From Balneolales bacterium (GTDB lineage Bacteria > Bacteroidota > Rhodothermia > Balneolales > Balneolaceae): a stretch of DNA of 6,427 nucleotides. Where the stretch lies: assembly GCA_022360375.1 (NCBI GenBank), contig JAKSCW010000584.1, forward strand, positions 1 to 6,427, in the 5' to 3' direction. Shown one piece after another: positions 1 to 5,936 of this stretch (positions are counted from its first letter, which is position 1; each line of letters starts with the position of its first letter). Position numbers and translations under genes: made by a program. The notes under the pieces are model-generated. The model saw only the letters and a program-made list of their open reading frames with translations. It did not search any database and had not been told where the DNA came from.

Positions 1-1779
1 AATACATTCGTTGGATTTACCCTCATTTTTGTTTTAATGCTTGGCTGGTTTTACTTCACTTTACCCAGCGAAGAGGAACTTGCCGAACAACAACGCCAAC
101 AAGCTATACAGGATAGCCTGGCCCAAATAGAGCAATTTGAAGAGGAGGCATTTGCTGAAATCCAAACCGAACAGCCATCAATCGTAGATGCTAATGCTCC
201 ACAGGCAGCCCAACAAGTGGGAATGTTTAGCGCAAATCAAGATACCATTCAAACTGAGTTCATAGTTGAAACTCCACTTTATACGTCTGTTTTTACCAAC
301 AAGGGAGCAGGACCGGCCAAGTTCACCTTAGCCGAGCACCAAACATGGGCAGGACATCCTGTACAAATGATCGAGGACACCACCCGTGGTGCCTATAACG
401 CAGGGTTCCTTACCATTGAAAACTACAATGTTGATACCAATGAGTTGCTCTTTACCCAACTTACGCCCGGTTCTTCTTTAAATATCGGAGACGGTGAAAC
501 CAGAAGCCTTCAATATGAATTGCCTCTTGAAAGTGGACAAAAAGTAGTCTACACATATACGTTCTATGGGGGAACCTACCAAATTAATCTGGATATTCAG
601 TTTGTGGGTGTTACTGATTTTATTATTGGGCGCGCCATCGATTTTGGGTGGAATTCACCACTTAATTTCACTGAATTGGATCCTGTTCAGGAAGCATTGG
701 CAACCTCTTCTTACTTATACGCAGGAGGTGAACTGGAGCAATTAAAAGTAAAAGATTTCGATGAAAATGATGGGTATGAAGAACTGAATGTAAATGGTTC
801 TATCGAATTCGTGTCCACCAAAACCAAGTTCTTTTCTCAAATTATTCAACCAACCACTTCTACAGATGGAGCTTATTTAAGCGGCCAGATTACCGGAGAA
901 GCAAACGACCCATTCACCGATCACAATTACACTGCTACCGTTACTTCCGACATTCCAGGCGATGGGGTGGTTTCTTACGAGCTGTACCTGGGGCCAATGC
1001 GCTATCTGGATATGAAAGAATTCAACGAGCACGCATTTGATATGGTAGAAGTGAGTTACGGCTGGCTGCGTTGGTTTTCGGATCCGTTCGTTCGCTGGGC
1101 GGTAATTCCATTCTTCAATTTCTTTAGCGGATTCATTTCCAATTATGGATTACTGATAATCCTGTTTGCTGTTTCTGTGAAATTGATTCTTTCTCCATTG
1201 ACTTTTAGCAGTTACAAAAGTATGGCAGCAATGCGCGAGCTTCAGCCACAGATGAAAGAGATCCAGGAGAAATACAAAAACGATCCCCAAAAGCAGCAAA
1301 AAGCAACTATGGATCTGTACCGAAAAAATAAGGTAAATCCCTTAGGGGGGTGTTTACCGATGTTACTTCAGTTCCCGATCCTGATCACACTTTGGCGCTT
1401 CTTCCAAAACTCGATCTTACTGCGGCAGGAATCATTCTTTTGGGTACATGATCTTTCCGCTCCTGATTACATCCTTAGCCTTCCATTTTCAATCCCGTTC
1501 CTGGGTGACCAAATTGCCGGGCTGGTATTATTGATGTCGGCCACTATGTTTCTTCAAACGCGGGTTACTTCCAGTGCCAGTACCGCCGGGGCGAATAACC
1601 CAATGGCTCAGCAAATGAAAATGATGCAATATTTCCTTCCGGTTATGATGCTGTTCTTTTTCAATAACTTTGCATCAGGATTGAGCTTGTATTATTTAAT
1701 CTTCAATATTTTATCTATCGGGCAGCAGTTGTACATCAACAAAAACACCCACAAAGCGGCGTTGGCCAAAACGAGCTAG
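1..1779 (+). CDS. yidC: Membrane protein insertase YidC (Oxa1 family), 5' end cut by the window
   Basis: YidC inserts and folds inner-membrane proteins, alone or with SecYEG. The frame is open from base 1, and the residues before the first in-window ATG (base 37) continue the hydrophobic TM1, so the true start lies a few codons upstream and ATG37 is internal. Numbering from base 1: TM1 about 5-20; an acidic, Gln-rich linker about 21-60; the periplasmic P1 beta domain about 72-350; then TM2 (368-401), the cytoplasmic loop with SxxAxMRxLQPxM and NPLGGC (446-451), TM3 (449-468), TM4 (497-520) and TM5 (545-576, with SGLxLYY). The length of about 595 residues fits Gram-negative YidC with a large P1. 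The position of the conserved hydrophilic-groove Arg before SPLT holds Lys394 (bases 1180-1182). The next gene begins 2 bp after the TAG stop, so the two are probably cotranscribed. Identification is firm; only the 5' end is missing. Confidence 0.97.
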   Translation, partial: NTFVGFTLIFVLMLGWFYFTLPSEEELAEQQRQQAIQDSLAQIEQFEEEAFAEIQTEQPSIVDANAPQAAQQVGMFSANQDTIQTEFIVETPLYTSVFTNKGAGPAKFTLAEHQTWAGHPVQMIEDTTRGAYNAGFLTIENYNVDTNELLFTQLTPGSSLNIGDGETRSLQYELPLESGQKVVYTYTFYGGTYQINLDIQFVGVTDFIIGRAIDFGWNSPLNFTELDPVQEALATSSYLYAGGELEQLKVKDFDENDGYEELNVNGSIEFVSTKTKFFSQIIQPTTSTDGAYLSGQITGEANDPFTDHNYTATVTSDIPGDGVVSYELYLGPMRYLDMKEFNEHAFDMVEVSYGWLRWFSDPFVRWAVIPFFNFFSGFISNYGLLIILFAVSVKLILSPLTFSSYKSMAAMRELQPQMKEIQEKYKNDPQKQQKATMDLYRKNKVNPLGGCLPMLLQFPILITLWRFFQNSILLRQESFFWVHDLSAPDYILSLPFSIPFLGDQIAGLVLLMSATMFLQTRVTSSASTAGANNPMAQQMKMMQYFLPVMMLFFFNNFASGLSLYYLIFNILSIGQQLYINKNTHKAALAKTS

Positions 1780-1781
1780 CC

Positions 1782-2696
1782 GTGCGAAATCCGGCACTGC
1801 ACCATTTTCCCCATATTCGATTTAAGCATGGGGAAAAAGTGCTCTGGAATCCGGTTCTTAAAAAAGAGTATAAAAATCTTCCGGAAGAACGTATACGTCT
1901 TCAATTTGTGGATTATTTGCTGGAAGAAGTTGGGTTTTCCAAACACCGGATTTCCTTCGAAACCCCCGTAAACCTCCCCAGGGATAAATCTTCGTCGCGC
2001 ACTGATTTAATTTGCTACGACGATAGTTTTAAGCCATTACTCCTGGTTGAATGCAAAGCCGCCGATGTAAAACTGGAAGCTAAAGCAGCCCTTCAGATTG
2101 CCAGGTATAACCAGGAAGTTAACGCGCCTTTTCTTTTAGTTACCAACGGCTTACAATCATTCTGGTTCGCAAATGCCCCCCCGGAACTCAACTATCTTGA
2201 AAAAACCCCTGCTCCTTTCTCCTCAAAAACCAACTACGAAATGCTATTCGGCTATTGGAGTGAACGTGGGTTTTTGGGAGCAAAATCACATCCCGACATC
2301 CAAGGCTGGTTGGTTAAAAGTTGTTCTGAATTGTATTTAAATGCTTCAGATCCACCGAGTTATTTATCGTTTTCGGGTAGTGAGCCGGATTTGCTTCTTG
2401 CAAACTACTACTCGATTAACGAATTGAACACTTCTACCAAGCTGGCCCTGTCCCTTTCATCCACACCGCATGGGGTTACTAAGCTTATTGGTATTTTGAA
2501 CGTTGATGGCGAAAACCGGGCCTTATTGCATACCTCATTGGATCTTATTGTAAGCCAGGAATCGGCAAATACAATGGTTCAATCCGGTTCTGTAAACAGA
2601 ACAATTGATTTGAAAGAAGAAATCGGGTTTAACTTTAAGAACCCGATTATTGATTACACTTCTGAACTGGTAAGAATAATGTCTTACTTACCTTAG
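1782..2696 (+). CDS. HsdR N-terminal-like (HSDR_N_2 type) PD-(D/E)xK nuclease-fold protein with an unassigned C-terminal half
   Basis: This 304-residue protein starts at GTG, 2 bp after the yidC stop; no better start is visible and the family-like N-terminus begins here. Residues about 8-135 resemble the small HsdR-N-like proteins of Bacteroidota: FPHIRFK, a [LN]P[VI]xKKxY element at 22-30, a helix with PEERIRLQF (34-42), then the nuclease core. Visible core residues are Asp75 (RTDLICYD), Glu90 and Lys92 (LLLVECKA), and a QxxxY motif (Gln105, Tyr109), followed by a VTNGLQSFWF strand. The PD-(D/E)xK signature is therefore intact and metal-dependent DNA cleavage or binding is plausible, but nothing shows the substrate. 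No helicase motor, HsdM or HsdS is nearby, so this is not a type I restriction system. Residues about 136-304 match nothing I recognise; the related proteins I know are about 150 residues. I predict a cytoplasmic location since no signal peptide or TM is seen. Fold confident, function unknown. Confidence 0.85.
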   Translation: MRNPALHHFPHIRFKHGEKVLWNPVLKKEYKNLPEERIRLQFVDYLLEEVGFSKHRISFETPVNLPRDKSSSRTDLICYDDSFKPLLLVECKAADVKLEAKAALQIARYNQEVNAPFLLVTNGLQSFWFANAPPELNYLEKTPAPFSSKTNYEMLFGYWSERGFLGAKSHPDIQGWLVKSCSELYLNASDPPSYLSFSGSEPDLLLANYYSINELNTSTKLALSLSSTPHGVTKLIGILNVDGENRALLHTSLDLIVSQESANTMVQSGSVNRTIDLKEEIGFNFKNPIIDYTSELVRIMSYLP

Positions 2697-2787
2697 CGCC
2701 GTTCAAATATAGCTTCTCGTATGCTGAGGCTACTGCCTTAGAATCATCATTTCTTAAATGGATTTGGAAAAAACCGTTCCCCTCCAT
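2647..2787 (-). CDS. Doubtful 46-codon ORF downstream of pnuC, tail-to-tail with the nuclease-fold gene
   Basis: After pnuC stops, an ATG lies 14 bp downstream on the same strand (2787-2785) and opens a 46-codon frame ending in TAA. Its last 50 bp overlap the 3' end of the convergent nuclease-fold gene. The peptide begins MEGNGFFQIH and continues with a helical-looking, charged stretch; I recognise no family. Its codons look moderately coding-like. However, a plus-strand frame open from 2666 to 2869 shares the same codon register and looks equally plausible, so this may be a shadow or the remnant of a decayed gene. There is no clear ribosome binding site. Included only because the stretch is otherwise unexplained. 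Confidence 0.18.
   Translation of the reverse strand: MEGNGFFQIHLRNDDSKAVASAYEKLYLNGAKVSKTLFLPVQKCNQ
2724..2741 (+). terminator. Weak hairpin between convergent genes, possible transcription end for the yidC operon
   Basis: CTGAGGC (2724-2730) can pair with GCCTTAG (2735-2741) around a TACT loop, giving a 7-bp stem with one G-U pair when read on the plus strand. It sits 28 bp past the stop of the nuclease-fold gene, where a terminator is expected. It is followed only by a mixed AT-rich stretch (AATCATCATTTCTT), not a clean T-run. On the minus strand the wobble becomes an A-C mismatch, so if it acts it favours the plus strand. Tentative. Confidence 0.25.
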
Positions 2788-2801
2788 GTTCGCTCAGGAT
2801 G

Positions 2802-3416
2802 TTAATCAGGGTTGGGTTCATTTCTCAGAGAGTTCCTCCAGGCCAGGAATCCCGCTATTGCTAACACAGTGAAAATGAAAAACTGTACACTGGTAAGCAC
2901 CAACCCTTTGTAGAAATACAGCGGAACGGAAATGATATCGGCTATAATCCAGGCGATCCAGTTTTCGAGTTTTTTGCGGGCCATCAACCACATCCCCGCA
3001 ATAGCAAAACAGGTAGTAGTAGCATCCCAAACAGGAACATCGCTATCGGTGAAATTCTTTAATACGAACACCAAAATCCCGAATGAACTCAGCAATAAAG
3101 CAGCTGTGATGATCCATTCCCTGGAATTGTTTACTGTAACCGGAATTTGAGGGCGATCATCTCCCGTGTTTTTCCAATGGTACCAGCCGTATACACTCAT
3201 TACAAAGTAATAGCTGTTCACACCCATATCCGCATACAGCTTGTAATTGAAGGCAAGGTATACGTAAATCAACACGCTTACAATCCCGGTGGGATATACC
3301 AGGATGTTTTCCCTCATAGAAAACCAAACACTCATCAGGCCTGTAACAACAGCAATCCATTCAATGGTGGATGTTGCGAGTACGCCGTTGATAAAAGCTT
3401 CTAGAATTTCGGGCAT
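2802..3416 (-). CDS. pnuC: Nicotinamide riboside transporter PnuC
   Basis: PnuC is an inner-membrane facilitator for nicotinamide riboside, which feeds NAD salvage once phosphorylated inside the cell. The 204-residue protein is of normal family length and nearly all membrane-embedded, with about seven hydrophobic segments (roughly 18-36, 40-57, 65-80, 100-120, 130-147, 152-169, 172-193). Family-like features are WFSMRENILVYP (31-42), the aromatic YGWYHW motif (76-81), Asp131 after VPVW, and the ENWxxWxxxDxxxxxLYxxKG block at 151-171 (Trp153, Trp156, Asp160, Tyr167, Lys170). A hydrophilic loop at 82-98 joins the two halves. ATG at 3416 lies 6 bp past the upstream stop, so it is the last clear gene of the tsaE cluster. 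A GAAGGGG run lies upstream but is too far for an ideal ribosome site. No riboswitch is visible, as expected for a distal operon gene. The kinase that traps the substrate is not in this window. The alternative, a thiamine-type Pnu transporter, cannot be excluded by sequence alone. Confidence 0.92.
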   Translation of the reverse strand: MPEILEAFINGVLATSTIEWIAVVTGLMSVWFSMRENILVYPTGIVSVLIYVYLAFNYKLYADMGVNSYYFVMSVYGWYHWKNTGDDRPQIPVTVNNSREWIITAALLLSSFGILVFVLKNFTDSDVPVWDATTTCFAIAGMWLMARKKLENWIAWIIADIISVPLYFYKGLVLTSVQFFIFTVLAIAGFLAWRNSLRNEPNPD

Positions 3417-3422
3417 GAACTA

Positions 3423-3710
3423 TTATCGCCCCTTCAATACACTGGTCAGGTTCATTTTATGAATAGGAATGAGATAGGAAGAAAGCAGTTCGTCTTTATG
3501 AATGCCCAGTAATCCAGTACCACGAAAATCAACTACGCAGATTTTTTCTTCTTTCTGAACCACTTCACCAATGCCATAATACTCCGGGCTGGGGCCATAG
3601 TACACCAGGTCACCCAGGCTCAGTTCGTTATTCGCCCGTCGGTGAAATGGGTATATCACCGGGAGTAAATCCAACCGATAAGAAAGTCTTCTTTTGCCAG
3701 ACAGAGCCAT
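3423..3710 (-). CDS. Small SH3-like beta-barrel protein (DUF3553/Tudor-like pattern), function unknown
   Basis: A 95-residue protein whose ATG overlaps the tsaE stop by one base (TAATG), which points to translational coupling and decides the start. The first 30 residues are basic and probably flexible (KRR at 6-8, HRR at 23-25). Residues 32-83 look like a small SH3/Tudor-type barrel: GDLVYYGP (33-40), YGIGEVV (45-51), KICVVDFRGTG (56-66), then a helix-like KDELLSS and a closing strand YLIPI. The spacing of GD-V, G-G-V, V-V-F and a following Gly matches the pattern I associate with DUF3553 and with the C-terminal Tudor domains of UvrD/PcrA-type helicases, which bind nucleic acid or RNA polymerase. 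I infer a nucleic-acid or protein-contact role from that resemblance only. No signal peptide, TM or catalytic residues are visible. pnuC follows after 6 bp. The gene is probably real given its tight packing and conserved-looking core; its role is unknown. Confidence 0.7.
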   Translation of the reverse strand: MALSGKRRLSYRLDLLPVIYPFHRRANNELSLGDLVYYGPSPEYYGIGEVVQKEEKICVVDFRGTGLLGIHKDELLSSYLIPIHKMNLTSVLKGR

Positions 3711-4123
3711 TATTGATCGCTTGCTATTTCAATGTTTCGTTGATGTTCACCTACATGAGTAATCGTTACCCAAACGCATTCGGGCGGTAATAAATTTCCG
3801 ACTTTTTGCGGCCATTCCACAACTGAAATGCCCTCTCCATAAAAATATTCTTCGGCACCAATTTCAAGGGCCTCCCGTTCATTTTTTAATCGGTAACAAT
3901 CAAAATGGTATATCGGAAGCGTACCAGAATATTCATTAATGAGGGTGAATGTGGGCGATTGAACTTGTTCGGTCTTCACCCCAAAAAAGGAAGCTATTCC
4001 CTTTACAAAGTGAGTTTTTCCGGCACCCAGATCACCCTTCAGGCAAACCACGTCACCAGGATTAAGCCCTGATGCAAACTTTGCTCCAAATTGTATCGTC
4101 TCTAAAACTGATGAACTTAACAT
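3710..4123 (-). CDS. tsaE: tRNA threonylcarbamoyladenosine biosynthesis protein TsaE
   Basis: TsaE is the small ATPase that drives turnover of the TsaB-TsaD complex, which transfers threonylcarbamoyl to A37 of ANN-decoding tRNAs (t6A). At 137 residues it has normal family length. The P-loop is GDLGAGKT (30-37), the switch-like SPTFTL is at 56-61, HFDCYRL at 73-79 carries the conserved Asp75, and VVEWP at 101-105 carries the conserved Glu103-Trp104. All key residues are present, so it should be active; it is cytosolic. The ATG at 4123 gives the usual short N-terminus before the first strand. The stop overlaps the start of the 95-aa gene by one base. porX lies upstream on the same strand across a 150-bp gap that holds a palindromic element, so a common transcript is possible but not shown. 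The order porX-tsaE is familiar from Bacteroidota. Confidence 0.97.
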   Translation of the reverse strand: MLSSSVLETIQFGAKFASGLNPGDVVCLKGDLGAGKTHFVKGIASFFGVKTEQVQSPTFTLINEYSGTLPIYHFDCYRLKNEREALEIGAEEYFYGEGISVVEWPQKVGNLLPPECVWVTITHVGEHQRNIEIASDQ

Positions 4124-4135
4124 GAACTCTATCTA

Positions 4136-4223
4136 GTCATACCGGGCTTGCGCCGGGCTCTGAATTTGCATAAGAACGAATAGCATGGACCCCAATCCGG
4201 ATTCCCGCCTTCGCAAGGATGAC
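4136..4223. repeat. 88-bp palindromic intergenic element with GTCAT/ATGAC ends
   Basis: The gap between porX and tsaE holds a segment bounded by GTCATACC (4136-4143) and GGATGAC (4217-4223), whose reverse complement is GTCATCC. Inside the left arm CCGGGC occurs twice in direct orientation and can fold on itself (CCGG-GCTTGCG-CCGG); the right arm contains CCTT-CGC-AAGG (4208-4218) and the 10-bp palindrome AATCCGGATT (4194-4203). The right end, GGATTCCCGCCTTCGCAAGGATGAC in outline, has the look of the GTCATxCCxGCGxAxGCGGGAATCC intergenic repeats seen in many bacteria, so it is probably a member of a dispersed, non-coding repeat family (MITE- or REP-like). The flanks TCTA before the left end and TTTAGA after the right end may extend the inverted ends imperfectly. 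Only one copy is in this window, so dispersal is inferred. It might also act as an RNA stability or attenuation hairpin between porX and tsaE. Confidence 0.55.
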
Positions 4224-4273
4224 TTTAGAAAAATCTCAAAACAGAATCCAGTTCAATAGTTCTTCGTTTTGCG

Positions 4274-5839
4274 TCATTTTTTGGGGGTCATTGTTGCCAC
4301 CGGTAAAATCATTTCTTCCATTGAAGCACCACCATGCTGGAAAGTATCGCGATAACGATTTTGGAATTTGTGGTAATTGGTTGGATATACAAAGTAATAA
4401 TCTTCCAGTGCAATAAGGTATTCGTTGGTTACAGTAAGTTGTGGAAGTTTGAAACGCCTGGCATCCCGGATCTTGATCACCGCACTTTCATCTACCGCGT
4501 TCAGGTTCTTCCCAAACTTGTATCGAAGATTAGTCGCCGTGTCACGATCCCCATACACTTTGGTATCTCTCATGGACCGGATTGAGCCATGATCGGTGGT
4601 AACCACTATGGTCACATCTTCGTCGGCTAACTCTTTAAACATTTGTAGCAGGGTGGAATGCTGGAACCAGGCTTCCGTGATAGAACGAAACGCCGATTCA
4701 TCGGGTGCCAGTTCTTTAATTACTTCGGAATCGGAGCGTGAATGTACCAGGGTATCTACGAAATTGAAGACAAAAGCAGCCAGTTTCGATTGGGAAAAAT
4801 TCTTCATCTTCCCGGCGATCTGTTTTCCAACTTCTGCACTCAGAATTTTTTCATACTTAAAATTGATATCGATGCCGGAGCGCTTTAACTGCTTCTCCAG
4901 CAGAGCTTCCTCGTGTCGATTTAAAGAAGATTCATCCTGGCCTTTTTGCCACAAATCGGGATACTGCTGTTCAATTTCCATGGGAGAAAGCCCCGCGAAA
5001 ATGGCATTTCTGGAGTAAGGAGTTGCTGTTGGCAATATGGAGTAGTAAAAATCATTGGAAATATCGTACATCTTCGCCAGGTATTTTTCGAACACCAGCC
5101 ATTGGTCGTAGCGCATACAATCCACGAGAAAGAACATGGTTTTCTTGCCGTTTTTTACATGCGGAATCACATACTTGCTGATTACTTCCGGAGAGAAAAG
5201 CGGGGCCTCACCAGATCCTTCGTTTAACCAGGTTTCGTAATTTTGCTGAATGAATTTTCCAAACTCACGATTGGCATCATCAAATTGATCATCCAATACC
5301 TGGATCAACGCTTCATCACCCTCCCCCAAATCGATTTGCCATTTTGTGAGCTCGCGATAAATTTCAGTCCATTCTTCCCAGGTGGTTCTTGGTCCAATAC
5401 GTGAAGAAAGCTCCCCAAACTGACGAAGATAGCTTTGCGCAGATTTCTCGCTCTGCAATTGTGATGTTTGCAGGATTTTCTTGGTAGTAAGCAGAATCTG
5501 ATTCGGGTTAACAGGCTTGATCAGGTAATCAGAAATCTTTGAACCAATGGCTTCCTCCATAATATATTCTTCTTCACTCTTAGTGATCATCACAACCGGA
5601 AGCAACGGCTGTTTACTCTTGATTTGCTCCAGAGCTTCCAGCCCGCCCATACCGGGCATTTGTTCATCGAGAAAAACAATGTCGAAGTTTTGTTGGTCAA
5701 TTTGCTCTACGGCATCCTGACCGTTTGAGACCGGAACAATTTCGAATCCCTTTTTTTCCAGAAACAGAATTAATGATTGCAGCTGATTGATCTCATCATC
5801 TGCCCACAAAATGGTTGGCATATTTTTGAAATTTTGCAT
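4274..5839 (-). CDS. porX: PorX-type response regulator with PglZ/alkaline-phosphatase-like effector domain
   Basis: PorX is the response regulator that, with PorY, controls type IX secretion and gliding genes in Bacteroidota; family members have a metal-dependent phosphodiesterase domain. Of 521 residues, 8-125 form a CheY-like receiver with Asp14-Asp15-Glu16, phospho-acceptor Asp58 (FLDEQMPGM), Thr86 (MITKS) and Lys108 (LIKPV). A helical linker covers about 130-215. The C-terminal domain (about 230-515) is PglZ/alkaline-phosphatase-like, with Asp240 (FFLVDCMRYDQW), presumed nucleophile Thr271 (LPTATPYSR), Asp362 and His366 (NFVDTLVHS), Asp416-His417 (TTDHGS) and His502 (QHGGAS). Every expected receiver and metal-site residue is present, so it should be active. 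A second ATG at 5821 (Met7) gives MPTILWADDE, closer to the start usual in the family, so the real start may be there; neither has a clear Shine-Dalgarno. It is cytosolic. No histidine kinase is in the window, which fits the usual orphan placement of porX. Confidence 0.94.
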   Translation of the reverse strand: MQNFKNMPTILWADDEINQLQSLILFLEKKGFEIVPVSNGQDAVEQIDQQNFDIVFLDEQMPGMGGLEALEQIKSKQPLLPVVMITKSEEEYIMEEAIGSKISDYLIKPVNPNQILLTTKKILQTSQLQSEKSAQSYLRQFGELSSRIGPRTTWEEWTEIYRELTKWQIDLGEGDEALIQVLDDQFDDANREFGKFIQQNYETWLNEGSGEAPLFSPEVISKYVIPHVKNGKKTMFFLVDCMRYDQWLVFEKYLAKMYDISNDFYYSILPTATPYSRNAIFAGLSPMEIEQQYPDLWQKGQDESSLNRHEEALLEKQLKRSGIDINFKYEKILSAEVGKQIAGKMKNFSQSKLAAFVFNFVDTLVHSRSDSEVIKELAPDESAFRSITEAWFQHSTLLQMFKELADEDVTIVVTTDHGSIRSMRDTKVYGDRDTATNLRYKFGKNLNAVDESAVIKIRDARRFKLPQLTVTNEYLIALEDYYFVYPTNYHKFQNRYRDTFQHGGASMEEMILPVATMTPKK

Positions 5840-5897
5840 TGGAAATTATGAATTATTAAATCGTATCCGTGTTCTATAAGCCAGGTTTATGCCGTTG
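5840..5897 (-). promoter_or_regulatory. AT-rich leader upstream of porX, possible promoter region
   Basis: Between the inverted repeat and the porX start lies a short leader whose last 35 bases are AT-rich on the minus strand (GATTTAATAATTCATAATTT just before CCAATG). That is where a porX promoter would sit if the gene is transcribed apart from its upstream neighbour. I could not pick out a convincing TAnnTTTG box of the Bacteroidota type nor a paired -35, so no exact site is proposed. Confidence 0.22.
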
Positions 5898-5936
5898 GAA
5901 TGAGCCTCCAAACCCGGAATCCAGAGTTCCTCATTC
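5898..5936. repeat. 39-bp inverted repeat at the 3' end of the HhH gene
   Basis: GAATGAG (5898-5904) and CTCATTC (5930-5936) are perfect 7-base inverted arms around a 25-base centre, in which CTC (5906-5908) can pair with GAG (5924-5926). The right arm overlaps the stop codon of the HhH gene (5935-5937). Read on the minus strand the hairpin could slow or end transcription before porX, but no T-run follows it, so it is not a standard intrinsic terminator. The centre contains GGAATCC, also present in reverse-complement form in the element at 4136-4223, which hints weakly at a shared repeat origin. Confidence 0.35.

Noticed and set aside
1782..2696. Part of a type I restriction-modification system
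   Set aside because: Only the HsdR N-terminal-like nuclease fold is present; no helicase motor motifs, HsdM or HsdS occur in the window.
2932..3404. Open frames on the plus strand and a second minus frame across pnuC
   Set aside because: pnuC explains the region with its complete motif and membrane pattern; the other frames show no family features.
3711..3760. Frameshift or broken gene between tsaE and the 95-aa gene
   Set aside because: TsaE has its complete motif set and normal length, and the TAATG overlap is a standard coupling arrangement rather than a lesion.
4136..4223. CRISPR array or intrinsic terminator
   Set aside because: There is no regularly spaced direct repeat, and neither strand shows a GC-rich stem directly followed by a T-run.
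4219..4416. Plus-strand 65-codon frame starting inside the palindromic element
   Set aside because: It begins at the element's edge and runs antisense into the 3' end of porX, with no recognisable protein features.
4596..5227. Open frames of 140 and 93 codons on the plus strand opposite porX
   Set aside because: They lie wholly within porX, whose full motif set is intact, and their translations show Ser/Cys-rich, family-free composition typical of antisense shadows.
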